DNA of 64,000 nt from Oleispirillum sp963678075 (GTDB lineage Bacteria > Pseudomonadota > Alphaproteobacteria > Rhodospirillales > Rhodospirillaceae), in contig CAXXPK010000001.1 in the NCBI GenBank assembly GCA_963678075.2, positions 122,182-186,181 on the forward strand, in the 5' to 3' direction. Below are positions 8,840 through 17,544 of the stretch, in pieces (positions within the stretch are counted from its first letter, which is position 1; each line of letters begins with the position of its first letter). Position numbers and translations under genes: made by a program. A model generated the notes under the pieces. The model worked only from the letters and a program-made list of their open reading frames with translations. It did not search any database and was not told where the DNA came from.

Positions 8840-10105
8840 TTACGCCTTGGCGGCCTTGGCGACGATGGCGTTGGCCTGCTTGATTTCGTCTTCCGGGGCT
8901 TCCGGGCGACCCTTGGTGATACCGCGCAGCGCCACGGCGAGCGATAGTCGCGCACCTTTGCCCCGGTTAGAGTGACCGAGCTGAGGTAGCTCATGTCGTT
9001 GACGATGGGATGGCTGGAGGTGCCCAGGTCGGTTCCGGAATGGGCGACCAGCGCTTCCTCGGCGCCGGTGAGTCTCCACAAGTCGATGGCGTTGCCGCGG
9101 GCATACCACAGGCGGCTGTTTTCCGAGGTGTATTCGATGCCCCAATAGTACCCGGCGACGCCGCCGGTCATGTCGTCGCGGGTGGTGGGCGAACTGAAGG
9201 GCGCGCCGACGGTGTATTTCTTCATGTAGCCGACGAAGTTCGTCCAGTACTGGTCGCTGTAGTACCCCGCCAGGACATAGGCGTTGCCGCTACCGTCGAA
9301 GGTGACGTCGTACATGTTATAGGCCAGGGCGCCGGTGTCGAGGACCGTGGTCAGGTTGTCCAGGCCGCTGATGTCCAACCGCTGGATCATCGACGTCGCG
9401 TTGGGGGCCACATAGGTCTGCTTGCCGCCGATGCTGGCGACATAGAAATAGGTGCCCTCGTTGATCAGGGTGAAGGCGTTCTTTCCCAGGTTGGCGTTGT
9501 AATCCCCGGAGGCGACGGTGATCGACGATTCCTGGGTCAGGGTGAACTTCACCACCACGCTGTCGGTATAGGTGGGGTTGGTCGCCCAGGGGTTATCGAC
9601 GATGCTGAACAGGCCGTAAAGGGTGCCGCCTGCCACGGTCAGCGCCATGCCGTTGGCGTGATGACCGGCGGGGATCAGGCCGCTGAGCGCGGTGTTGAAG
9701 TCGAAGACCGCGTTGGTCTGTGCGTAATCGTCGGCACCGATCTCGATTTCCACCACCTTGGCGAGGTCGTAGTCGATGGCGTAAAGATAGCTGTTGATCC
9801 GCACCAGGCCGTAGATGTTGCTGAGGTTCGACCAGATGAGTTCGGCGGTCACCGCGTCCAACTTCGGGGTAGTGTTGGGGGCGTAGATGGTGACCACCAG
9901 CCTGCTGGCTGGTGGTGTACTGGGCGACCGCGACGCGCGGGTTGTTGCCGACGTCGAAGAGGGTGTGGACTGTGGGGTAGCGGTTGTAATATTCGCCTTG
10001 GTCCTGGCGGACGCCGACGGTGCTGCCGTTGTCGGTGATGGCGCCGGCGTGACCTTCGGAGTAGGCGTTGTTGACGACGGTATAGGTCATCATGGTGTCA
10101 GCCAT
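8840..10105 (-). pseudogene. Probable secreted/surface protein beside a TonB receptor, frameshifted twice
   Basis: Family not recognised. The translated product starts MADTMMTYTVVNNAYSEGH and would be about 420 residues, rich in Tyr, Thr, Asn and Gly, with repeated strand-like segments such as SNIYGLVRINSYLYAIDY, suggesting a beta-propeller or beta-repeat fold. There is no classical signal peptide. Frames change near 9895 (after VAVAQYTTSQ) and near 8955 (before LSLAVALRGITKG); the C-terminus ends KQANAIVAKAAKA. It lies 376 bases downstream of the TonB receptor in the same orientation and has its own upstream TATAACGTTA box, so a role in the same uptake process is inferred. Alternative: an unrelated exported protein. 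Confidence 0.6.
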
Positions 10106-10241
10106 GGTGGGTTCCTTTCAGACGGATGCGCGCGTGCCGAGCGCGGGCCGAGCGGTTTTCCGGGGCGTTTCCGCCATTGTCGGTCGGCGGTTGTTCGGCC
10201 ATGCCCTGGGATGCGGGTGATCCCCGCGCGCATTGAAACGA

Positions 10242-10251
10242 TATAACGTTA
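10242..10251 (+). promoter_or_regulatory. TATAACGTTA box upstream of the secreted-protein gene
   Basis: The decamer TATAACGTTA lies 137 bases upstream of the start at 10105, inside the near-palindrome AACGATATAACGTT. The same decamer occurs at 13094-13103 and 29005-29014, each upstream of an uptake gene, and I found no other copy in the window. By base composition, three chance copies would be very unlikely. Probable binding site for a metal-responsive repressor; the regulator is not identified. Confidence 0.6.
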
Positions 10252-10317
10252 CGTCTTTTGCGGGCTTGTCATCAAACGAATTCGTGTGAAATTGAATGTC
10301 CTTGGGTTTTCCCCTTC

Positions 10318-10450
10318 TTCGTCATGGCCGGGCTTGCCCCGGCCATCCACGGGATTTTGCAGGAAGGCGTGGACCCCCGGATTGATCCCCGGGTCAAGCC
10401 CGGGGACGGGGGTGACACCCGGTTCCGGATCATGCCCGGGCATGACGGTT
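10318..10450. repeat. Cluster of alphaproteobacterial GTCATGCCCGGG palindromes
   Basis: Several imperfect palindromes in tandem: GTCATGGCCGGGCTTGCCCC near 10319, CCCCGGGTCAAGCCCGGGG near 10387 and CATGCCCGGGCATGACGG near 10432. This is the intergenic palindrome type common in Rhodospirillales and related groups. A related single copy lies at 13215-13245. It fills most of the gap between the TonB receptor and the secreted-protein gene and may act as a transcript hairpin. Confidence 0.75.
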
Positions 10451-10481
10451 GGGGGATGGGGGGACGGAGCCATGCGCATGG

Positions 10482-12713
10482 TCAGAACTTCCAGGCCACA
10501 GTGCCATAGAAGGCGCGGCCCTCCCCTGGGTACGGCACGTTGCGGTCATAGACATAGTAATTTCCGCTTCGATAATAATAGCGCTGCCTCATTAATCTCT
10601 GGTTCGGTCCGGCGTTGGTGGTGTCGTCCACCCCGGCGGTGACCTCGAATCCCAGGGGCAGGCGCGCCCGCATCCCCAGCCCCACCGTCGCCAGGTGTTC
10701 TTCGTAATCGTCCTCGGATGATCTCGTGGCATAGACGCGACCGATGTACTTGAAATCGGCGAAGGTGGTCAGGTCGCCGTCCAGGAAATGCAGGTTGAAC
10801 CGGCTGCTGGCGGTCAGGTTGGGGATGTCGGTGACGCGTTTTTCCGGTCGGGCGACGTAGACGTTTGGGGGGGTGATCCACTTCCCCTCCTGCCGGGTCA
10901 CCGCGAACTGCCAGTCGGCGCGCTTGCCCCAGGCAAGGCCGCCTTCCACCTCCACCCCGGTGAAGCGGGTGTCCCCGGCGCGGATCTGGATGTTGCCGTT
11001 GGCGGTGCGCATGAAGCCGATCGCGTCCTCGGTCTTGCGCTTGAAGTAGGTGACGCTCAGGTTGCCGCCCAGGTCGCCGATCAGGTTGCCGCGCCACGAC
11101 GGACCGAAATCGTACTGGTGGCTGCGTTCGCGGACCGGCGCCGGGGATCGGGCGTCGAAGCCGGGGTTGGGGCGGACCCAGATGCCGTCGCCGAACAGTT
11201 CGTAGAAGGTGGGGAAGCGGTTATAGACGCCCCAGGTGCCGCGCAGGGTCCATTCCTCCCCCACCTGTTTCTTCAGGCCGATGCCCTGGGCCGGCTTCCA
11301 TCCCTTGTCCTGCGGGATGTTATAGGTGCTGGCGTTCAGGCCGTCGGCGCGGTCGGCGCGGACCACCGGCGACACCTGCAAATCGTCCAGGAAACCGAGG
11401 GTGATGGTGTCCTGCAATTGCAGGTGAGTCATCTTCCGTGAATAGCGGGACAGGGCATCGGTGCTGGACACATCGTTGCCGGTGATCCCCAGTTCCTCGC
11501 GGTTGGTGTCGGCATAGAATTCCAGCAACTGGCTGTCGCCCAGCTTGTAGCTGGTGCTGGCGGTGGCGCCGATGCGGTTGGTCTGGTGCTTCGTCCACAT
11601 GATGAAGGGCGGACTGGCGGGACCGGCCTTGTAGTCCTTGTTGTGATAGGACTTGGCCTGGTTGAGGTAGTTGACCCCGAGGTTGAGCTCCAGGTCGTTC
11701 AAACTGCCGTGCCAGCCGATCAGACCGTCGTGCTGCGCCACCTTTTGCTGCCGAGCGATATTGTGGGTGGTGTAGGGAAGATCGATGCCATACTGGGAAA
11801 GGGTGTAACCAGTTGCGACCTGAGTAGGCAGCATGCGGTTGATGTAGTTATAGGCCCACTTCGCGGTCCAGGTGTCGTCCTGGTACTTGCCCAGGAAATC
11901 CTGCTTGTCGTAGGAATTGTTCATCCGCTTGCGTTTGAGCGGGGTTGCGCTCCATTGGCGTTTGTTAGCTGCGAGCCCCGGATAGTCCTTCACGTCCCCC
12001 AGGCCCAGATGCTTATAGCGGAAGTCGCCGTCGCTGCTTTCCGTGCCGAAGCCCAGCAGGATGCTGCCGTCGCCCAGCGGCGCGCTGGCGTTGGTCGAGG
12101 CCTGCCGCCCGCCCCAGGACCGCATGCCGAAGGACACGCCGCCGTGCACGCCGTCCGGCTTTTTGGTGACGATGTTGATCGCGCCGCCGATCGGCGCGCC
12201 CGCCAGATTGGCGGGAACGTAACCGCGATAGATCTCCACCCGCTCCACATTGGACATCGGCAGGGTGGACAGATCCACCGCGCCATAGCCGCCCAGGTTC
12301 ATCGGTACGCCATCGACGTAGACGTTGACTTGCGGCCCGGTGCTGCCCCGGATGCTGGCGGTGGTGTACTGGCCGTTGCCCGCCACCCGGCGGACATAGA
12401 CGCCGGGAATCTGGTCCAACAGGTCGGGCAGGGATTTGTGCTCGCCCCGCACGTCGTCGGGATAGACCACCGACGCCGAACCGGGGGACAGGCTTTCGCG
12501 CAGTTCCTCCCGCGTGCCGGTGATGATCAGATTGGGAAGGCTCTGCGTCGCGCCGTCGGTGTTGTCGTTCTTTGCCTCGTCCGCCAGCGCTGCGCCGCAC
12601 AGCATCATCGGCGCGGCGGCCAACACCAAGGTCAGGGCACGATGCCAGGGCAAACCTTTTCCATACCCGCCGCGGCATGAACCGCGGAGGGTGTCTTTCC
12701 GCTTCCGTTCCAT
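10482..12713 (-). CDS. TonB-dependent outer-membrane receptor
   Basis: A 743-residue receptor. An N-terminal leader (basic region then hydrophobic LTLVLAAAPMMLCGAALA) is followed by a TonB-box-like LPNLIITGTR, a plug domain with SLPDLLDQIPGVYVRR, the SIRGSTGPQVNVYVDGVP segment, and the GGAINIVTKKP signature, then a long beta-barrel ending in the aromatic FYGTVAWKF. The ATG at 12713 follows AAGGGGGAAAG. The substrate is unknown; sequence style is between BtuB and siderophore/heme receptors. It is one of the few undamaged members of the uptake system in this window. An operator-like element lies about 380 bases upstream. Confidence 0.9.
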   Translation of the reverse strand: MERKRKDTLRGSCRGGYGKGLPWHRALTLVLAAAPMMLCGAALADEAKNDNTDGATQSLPNLIITGTREELRESLSPGSASVVYPDDVRGEHKSLPDLLDQIPGVYVRRVAGNGQYTTASIRGSTGPQVNVYVDGVPMNLGGYGAVDLSTLPMSNVERVEIYRGYVPANLAGAPIGGAINIVTKKPDGVHGGVSFGMRSWGGRQASTNASAPLGDGSILLGFGTESSDGDFRYKHLGLGDVKDYPGLAANKRQWSATPLKRKRMNNSYDKQDFLGKYQDDTWTAKWAYNYINRMLPTQVATGYTLSQYGIDLPYTTHNIARQQKVAQHDGLIGWHGSLNDLELNLGVNYLNQAKSYHNKDYKAGPASPPFIMWTKHQTNRIGATASTSYKLGDSQLLEFYADTNREELGITGNDVSSTDALSRYSRKMTHLQLQDTITLGFLDDLQVSPVVRADRADGLNASTYNIPQDKGWKPAQGIGLKKQVGEEWTLRGTWGVYNRFPTFYELFGDGIWVRPNPGFDARSPAPVRERSHQYDFGPSWRGNLIGDLGGNLSVTYFKRKTEDAIGFMRTANGNIQIRAGDTRFTGVEVEGGLAWGKRADWQFAVTRQEGKWITPPNVYVARPEKRVTDIPNLTASSRFNLHFLDGDLTTFADFKYIGRVYATRSSEDDYEEHLATVGLGMRARLPLGFEVTAGVDDTTNAGPNQRLMRQRYYYRSGNYYVYDRNVPYPGEGRAFYGTVAWKF

Positions 12714-13080
12714 CTTTCCCCCTTGTGTGTCGTCTGACCGAAGCCGCCGCATCCACCCACGGCCCCCGCCGCGCGCAAACACACGCCGCCGACCCGGTCC
12801 CGTGAAAAACAAAAAGATCAAAACCGGCGCATACGCGCCGGATGCCGCACCAAACCACGCAACCACAGGTCACGTTCCCCATCCGAAACGGGAAACGATT
12901 CCTGCATCGTTACAGCCATGGCGGTGGCTTCAGGTCAGTACGAAGTCGTTGTCTTCGCGGATGTTTCCATCCATGGACGGTTATCGACTTCTCACCGATG
13001 CAGCGGTGGAACGGTTCCGGGGGCTTTCCCGGATTTTCCCAAAAGTCGCTACGGGTTCTCTGTAACGGTGTCCTCGTTCG

Positions 13081-13105
13081 ACGTTATAATATGTAACGTT
13101 ATAAC
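13081..13105 (-). promoter_or_regulatory. Double TATAACGT element upstream of the TonB receptor
   Basis: The plus strand holds ACGTTATAA at 13081-13089 and AACGTTATAAC at 13095-13105. The span 13081-13099 is also a 19-base imperfect palindrome (ACGTTATAA T ATGTAACGT). On the minus strand, in receptor orientation, this gives TATAACGTTA followed by TATAACGT. It is the strongest of three copies and resembles Fur/Zur-family operators in being AT-rich and palindromic, but no regulator gene is in the window. Confidence 0.6.
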
Positions 13106-13214
13106 AGAGTGCATGCCCCACGAAAAAAGGGGTGTCAATGTGGTTCCACCAGGACGTCGGGAGGGATTCGCGCCAGGGTGGCGCGCGTGGGGGGCTTTCT
13201 GGGCATTCCCCTCC

Positions 13215-13245
13215 GTCATGCCCGTGTTCGACACGGGCATCCACG
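13215..13245. repeat. Single GTCATGCCCGTG intergenic palindrome
   Basis: A hairpin-forming copy of the alphaproteobacterial palindrome: GTCATGCCCGTG, loop TTCGA, CACGGGCAT. Same family as the cluster at 10318-10450. Confidence 0.7.
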
Positions 13246-13268
13246 TCGTTGGCTTCGGGCGAGAGACC

Positions 13269-13869
13269 TTAGCCGAGGAACTGGACGAGGAAGGCGAGGG
13301 TCAGAGATTCCGCCGCCCGCGTCGCCGCCTGCGCATAGCCGGGATGGTGCGGGCAGGTGAAGGCATGACCCGCGACGACGCGGGCCTGGGCGCGCAACCC
13401 TGCCGGGGTCTTGGGGTCGTCGATGCCGAAGTACAGCAGCACCGGGCAGACAGGGACCTCGTGCAGGAAATCCGCCAAATGGCCTGGGCTGCCGCCCGCC
13501 AGGCCAACGTACCGCCATAGCTTTCGCCCACCACCGCCACCTGCCCAGGGGGGCAAGGACGGTGCGTGCCGCTTCCACATCGATCAGCGGCGCGTCCCAA
13601 CCGATGGTGTCGCGCAACGCCCGGCCGTGTCCGGCTCCGGCCTCGGAATAATCCAACTCGATCCCTTTTTCGGCGCGGTCGAAGAGGGCGGGGGCGATCA
13701 CCGCGAAGCCCTCGTCTACCAGCCAGTCGGCGATGCCGCGCAGGTGGGTGTTGACGCCGTAGATCTCGGGCAGCAGGACCACGCAGCCGCGCGGCGCGCC
13801 GATCGGGTCGGCGCGATACACCGAAAACCGATGTCCGTCCGCCGCGTTCATCTGCCGGATCGCGCCCAT
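13269..13869 (-). pseudogene. Dienelactone hydrolase family protein, disrupted
   Basis: Alpha/beta hydrolase of the dienelactone hydrolase type. The N-terminal part MGAIRQMNAADGHRF to IDVEAARTVLAPLG is in one frame; QVAVVGESYGGTLAW, with the nucleophile elbow G-E-S-Y-G, is in a second; GSPGHLADFLHEVPVCPVLL to the C-terminal FLVQFLG is in a third. The first shift near 13545 looks like a one-base indel; the second near 13505 also seems to have lost about 20-25 residues relative to the family. The ATG at 13869 is preceded by AAGAAAGG. The enzyme would be inactive in this form. Confidence 0.75.
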
Positions 13870-13977
13870 GCCTTTCTTCGCCGCGTGGCGGCAAGCACTC
13901 CCCATGCGGCGTGATGGTTTGATAGCGCCTTGCGCGAAAACCAGTGTTGGGGTCCGGGGCGAAGCCCTGACCTTGCG

Positions 13978-15078
13978 TTACATGTTGAACAGGAAGTGGA
14001 AGATGTCGCCGTCCTTGACGACGTATTCCTTGCCTTCCGAGCGCATCTTGCCCGCTTCCTTCGCGCCCTGTTCGCCGTTGCAGGCGACGAAGTCGGCGAA
14101 GGCGATGGTTTCGGCGCGGATAAATCCCCGTTCGAAATCGGTATGGATGACGCCCGCCGCTTCCGGTCCCTTGGCTCCGGCGCGCACCGTCCAGGCCCGC
14201 GCTTCCTTCGGTCCGACGGTGAAGAAGGTCAGCAGCCCCAAAAGGGCATATCCGGCGCGAATGACGCGGGACAGACCGGCTTCCTCCAGCCCCAGATCGG
14301 CCAGGAAAAGGGCGCTTTCGTCGGCGGGAAGCTGTGACAACTCGGCTTCGATGGCGGCGGAGACGACGACCGTGGCGGCGCCCTCGGCCTTGGCCTTTTC
14401 CGCGACCTTGGCCGACAGCGCGTTGCCGTGCGCCGCGTCTTCCTCGGCCACGTTGCAGACGTAGAGCACCGGTTTTCCGGTCAGCAGTTGCAGGCGGTCG
14501 AAGGCGCGCATCCCTTCCAGGTCGGTGGGGCGCACGGTGCGGGCGGGCTTTCCTTCGCGCAAGGCGGCCAGCGCCGGTTCCATCAGTTCGACTTGCGCCT
14601 TGGCATCCTTTTCGCCGCCCTTCGTCTTCTTCTGCAGCGGCACGATGCGCTTTTCCAGGCTTTCTAGGTCGGCGAGCATCAGCTCGGTCTCCACCATCTC
14701 GGCATCGCGAAGCGGGTCGATGGCGCCATCGACGTGGGTGATGTCGTCGTTTTCGAAGCAGCGCAGCACATGGATGATGGCGTCCACCTCGCGGATGTTG
14801 GCGAGGAACTGGTTGCCCAGGCCCTCGCCCTTCGAGGCGCCACGCACCAGCCCGGCAATATCGACGAATTCCAGCTGCGTTGGGATGGTCTTTTGCGATT
14901 TCGCGATCGCGGCCAGGCTGTCCAGATGCGGATCGGGAACCGCGACGCGGCCGACGTTGGGTTCGATGGTGCAGAATGGGAAGTTCGCCGCCTGCGCCGC
15001 GGCGGTCGCGGTCAGTGCGTTGAACAGAGTGGATTTTCCGACATTGGGCAGGCCGACGATGCCGCAGTTGAAACCCAT
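13978..15078 (-). CDS. ychF: Redox-regulated ATPase/GTPase YchF (Obg family)
   Basis: A 366-residue protein, the standard YchF length. It shows the P-loop GIVGLPNVGKST at residues 5-16, the YchF-type NFPFCTIEPNVG switch, the DIAGLVRGASKGEGLGN motif and a TGS-like C-terminal domain ending FHFLFNM. YchF binds ATP and associates with ribosomes. It is followed 5 bases upstream on the same strand by pth, and the ychF-pth-rplY-prs order is a conserved alphaproteobacterial translation block. The reading frame is intact. Confidence 0.96.
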   Translation of the reverse strand: MGFNCGIVGLPNVGKSTLFNALTATAAAQAANFPFCTIEPNVGRVAVPDPHLDSLAAIAKSQKTIPTQLEFVDIAGLVRGASKGEGLGNQFLANIREVDAIIHVLRCFENDDITHVDGAIDPLRDAEMVETELMLADLESLEKRIVPLQKKTKGGEKDAKAQVELMEPALAALREGKPARTVRPTDLEGMRAFDRLQLLTGKPVLYVCNVAEEDAAHGNALSAKVAEKAKAEGAATVVVSAAIEAELSQLPADESALFLADLGLEEAGLSRVIRAGYALLGLLTFFTVGPKEARAWTVRAGAKGPEAAGVIHTDFERGFIRAETIAFADFVACNGEQGAKEAGKMRSEGKEYVVKDGDIFHFLFNM

Positions 15079-15083
15079 GGTTC

Positions 15084-15728
15084 TTAGTCTCCGTTGTCTG
15101 CGGCAGGCGTTGCCTGGCCGGGTGTCTTGCGCGGTTTCGGCGGTTTGGTCAGAAGCGCGACGCGGGACATGAAGTCGCTGGCGGCATTCGCCACCAGCAG
15201 CGGAGCGGCCTCGGCGATCGCATCTAGCAACGGCTCCACCCAGGTCCGTTCGGCCTTGGAAAAGTCCGACAGGACATGCCCATGCACGCGGTCCTTGTCG
15301 CCGGGGTGGCCGATGCCGACGCGCAGGCGCACGGTGTCGTTGGAAAACAGCGCGGCCAGACTGCGCAGTCCGTTGTGTCCGGCGACGCCGCCGCCGGTTT
15401 TGACGCGGACCTTGCCGGGTGCCAGATCCAGTTCGTCGTGGATGACGATGACGTCGGCGGGCGCGATCTTGAAAAAACGAGCGGTAGGGCCGACGCTGGC
15501 GCCGGACTTGTTCATATAGGTCTGCGGCTTCAGCAGCATGACCTTCTCGCCGCCGATTTCGCCTTCCGCCGCCAAGCCCTGGTTGCGAATCCGCCAGGCG
15601 GAAAAATCATGGCGGCGGGCGATCGCGTCCACCGCCATGAAACCGATGTTGTGGCGATTGTTGGCGTAATCCGTGCCAGGATTGCCCAGTCCGACGATCA
15701 GTCGCATGGCGTCCTCGTCCCTGGGCAA
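15084..15728 (-). CDS. pth: Peptidyl-tRNA hydrolase
   Basis: Releases tRNA from prematurely dissociated peptidyl-tRNA. The 214-residue protein has VGLGNPGTDYANNRHNIGF, including the catalytic His, then LLKPQTYMNKSG, IVIHDELDLAPG and GGGVAGHNGLRS. The C-terminus is extended by a Pro/Lys-rich tail (LTKPPKPRKTPGQA). It lies between ychF and rplY in the same direction, 14 bases from rplY, and is probably cotranscribed. The first residues MPRDEDAMRLIVGLG leave an internal ATG (MRLIVGLG) as the more usual start. Confidence 0.95.
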   Translation of the reverse strand: MPRDEDAMRLIVGLGNPGTDYANNRHNIGFMAVDAIARRHDFSAWRIRNQGLAAEGEIGGEKVMLLKPQTYMNKSGASVGPTARFFKIAPADVIVIHDELDLAPGKVRVKTGGGVAGHNGLRSLAALFSNDTVRLRVGIGHPGDKDRVHGHVLSDFSKAERTWVEPLLDAIAEAAPLLVANAASDFMSRVALLTKPPKPRKTPGQATPAADNGD

Positions 15729-15742
15729 CCCCTAATGGCGGA

Positions 15743-16372
15743 TCAGGCTTTGGCGTCGGTCGCGGCCGGAGCGGCAGCAGGCGTGGCTTCGCTTTCTTCG
15801 CTCTTCAGGCTGCTCGGTGCGATGATGGTGGCGATCGTGCAATCACGGTCGGCAATCGTCGGGTGCACGCCTTCCGGCAGCGCGATGGCGCTGATGTGGA
15901 TCGAATCGCCTACTTCCAGGCCAGCCAGATCGGCCACCAGATGCTCGGGGATGTCGCTGGCCTTGCAGTGCGTCTCGATGTCGTGGCGAACCACGTTCAG
16001 AACGCCGCCGCGCTTCAGGCCCGGGGAGAGTTCTTCATTGATGAACTTCACCGGCACATCGACGGTGACCACGCTGTCGGCGCGGATGCGCAGGAAATCG
16101 ACGTGGATCGGGCGATCGCTGACCGGATGAACCTGCAGGTCCTGACACATCGTCAGCGTCATGTCGCCGTCGATGTCGATTTCGAACTGATGGGTCCAGA
16201 AACCGGGGCGAGCCATCTGGGTAAGAAGCTGGCGCGGATCGATCGAAAACAGCACCGGCGGCTTCTTGTCACCATAGATGACACCGGGAACCAAACCCTG
16301 TTCCCGCACCGCACGAGCTGCCCCCTTGCCTGCCCGTTCCCGCTTCACAGCGGTCAAAGTCGTGGACTTCAT
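15743..16372 (-). CDS. rplY: Large ribosomal subunit protein bL25 (CTC family)
   Basis: A 209-residue protein that binds 5S rRNA. The N-terminal L25 domain carries GKGAARAVREQGLVPGVIYG and the C-terminal beta domain of the general-stress CTC type includes LKRGGVLNVVRHDIE. An Ala/Glu-rich tail follows. The length matches alphaproteobacterial L25/Ctc forms (about 200). It lies between prs and pth; a hairpin in the 125-base gap to prs could separate transcripts. The reading frame is intact. Confidence 0.95.
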   Translation of the reverse strand: MKSTTLTAVKRERAGKGAARAVREQGLVPGVIYGDKKPPVLFSIDPRQLLTQMARPGFWTHQFEIDIDGDMTLTMCQDLQVHPVSDRPIHVDFLRIRADSVVTVDVPVKFINEELSPGLKRGGVLNVVRHDIETHCKASDIPEHLVADLAGLEVGDSIHISAIALPEGVHPTIADRDCTIATIIAPSSLKSEESEATPAAAPAATDAKA

Positions 16373-16434
16373 GACAAATCACTCCTTGGTCGTCATGGGT
16401 TGACGTCGGCCTCCAGGGGTGCCGACGCCGAATA

Positions 16435-16456
16435 CCGCCCGATCATCCGGGCGGCA
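16435..16456 (-). terminator. Hairpin between prs and rplY
   Basis: CCGCCCG, loop ATCAT, CCGGGCGG forms a strong stem just past the prs stop in the transcription direction. It has no long T-run, so it may be an attenuating or processing hairpin rather than a full terminator. Confidence 0.5.
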
Positions 16457-16497
16457 AAGCGGGTTGTTTACTCTTTTCCGGGGCCTGAGGCAACCGT

Positions 16498-17430
16498 TCA
16501 ATCGAACAGGCTGGAAACCGAACGTTCCTCGCTGATCCGCTGGATCGCCTCGGCCATCAAGGGGGCGATCGACAGGACGCGCAGCTTTTCCGACAGACGC
16601 ACCGCCTCGGTCGCCTGGATGCTGTCGGTGATGATCATCGATTCCAGGGGCGAGGACGAGACCCGCGCCACCGCTCCGCCCGACAGAACGCCGTGGGTGA
16701 CGTAGGACTGCACCGAATTGGCGCCGTCGGCGATCAACGCGGTGGCGGCGTTGCACAGGGTCCCCGCCGAATCGACGATGTCGTCCACCATCACGCAGTC
16801 GCGTCCCTTGACGTCGCCGATGATGTTCATCACCTCGGACACCCCGGCGCGTTCGCGGCGTTTGTCGATGATCGCCAGATCGGCGTCCAGACGGCGGGCC
16901 AGGGTGCGGGCGCGCACCACGCCGCCGACGTCGGGGGAAACGATCATCGGTCGTTCCTTGCCCAAACGCGCCTTGATGTCCTTGACGAACACCGGGGCGG
17001 CGTAAAGGTTGTCGAGCGGAATGTCGAAGAAACCCTGAATCTGACCGGAGTGAAGGTCCAGGGTGACGACGCGGCTGGCCCCGGCCTCGGTGATCAGGTT
17101 GGCCACCAGCTTCGCCGAAATCGGCGTGCGCGGACCGGTCTTGCGGTCTTGGCGGGCATAACCGAAGTACGGCATTACCGCGGTGATGCGGCGGGCCGAT
17201 CCGCGGCGCAGGGCGTCCAGCGTGATCAGCAGTTCCATCAGGTTGTCGTTGGCCGGGTACGATGTCGATTGGACGATGAAGACATCCTCGCCGCGCACAT
17301 TTTCCTGGATCTCGACGAAGATCTCCATATCCGAAAAACGGCGGATGCTGGCGTTGGTCAGCTCGATGTTCATGTAGGCCGCGACCGCCTCGGCCAGGGG
17401 ACGGTTGCTGTTACAGGCCACGACTTTCAT
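16498..17430 (-). CDS. prs: Ribose-phosphate pyrophosphokinase
   Basis: Makes PRPP from ribose-5-phosphate and ATP. The 310-residue protein has the ATP-site region FSDMEIFVEIQENVRGEDVF, the PYFGYARQDRK flexible loop, LDLHSGQIQGFFDIP, and the PRPP-binding VMVDDIVDSAGTL. The length is canonical. It sits upstream of rplY-pth-ychF in the same direction. The start MKVVACNSNRPLAEAVA is the usual N-terminus. The reading frame is intact. Confidence 0.97.
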   Translation of the reverse strand: MKVVACNSNRPLAEAVAAYMNIELTNASIRRFSDMEIFVEIQENVRGEDVFIVQSTSYPANDNLMELLITLDALRRGSARRITAVMPYFGYARQDRKTGPRTPISAKLVANLITEAGASRVVTLDLHSGQIQGFFDIPLDNLYAAPVFVKDIKARLGKERPMIVSPDVGGVVRARTLARRLDADLAIIDKRRERAGVSEVMNIIGDVKGRDCVMVDDIVDSAGTLCNAATALIADGANSVQSYVTHGVLSGGAVARVSSSPLESMIITDSIQATEAVRLSEKLRVLSIAPLMAEAIQRISEERSVSSLFD

Positions 17431-17544
17431 GCCGGCATTTCTCCATGCGGGACCGCGCGCCAGTGGCGCAACAGGCTTCCTTTGCGGTCGACAACGGGAT
17501 CGGGGGGATTGTTAACAGCGTCGTGCCGCCTTGTAAACCCGATC

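Larger units (their letters stand above)
12714..13268. other. Long leader/intergenic region upstream of the TonB receptor
   Basis: About 555 bases with no credible gene. It contains the TAACGTTATA operator-like element (13081-13105) and one GTCATGCCCGTG palindrome (13215-13245). The stretch between 12714 and about 13080 would be the untranslated leader of the receptor mRNA if transcription starts near the operator, which leaves room for a structured leader. I could not match it to a cobalamin riboswitch: no convincing B12-box was seen. Confidence 0.45.

Noticed and set aside
12714..13268. Cobalamin riboswitch in the TonB receptor leader
   Set aside because: No convincing B12-box was seen, though the leader length would allow one; a covariance search could still settle it.
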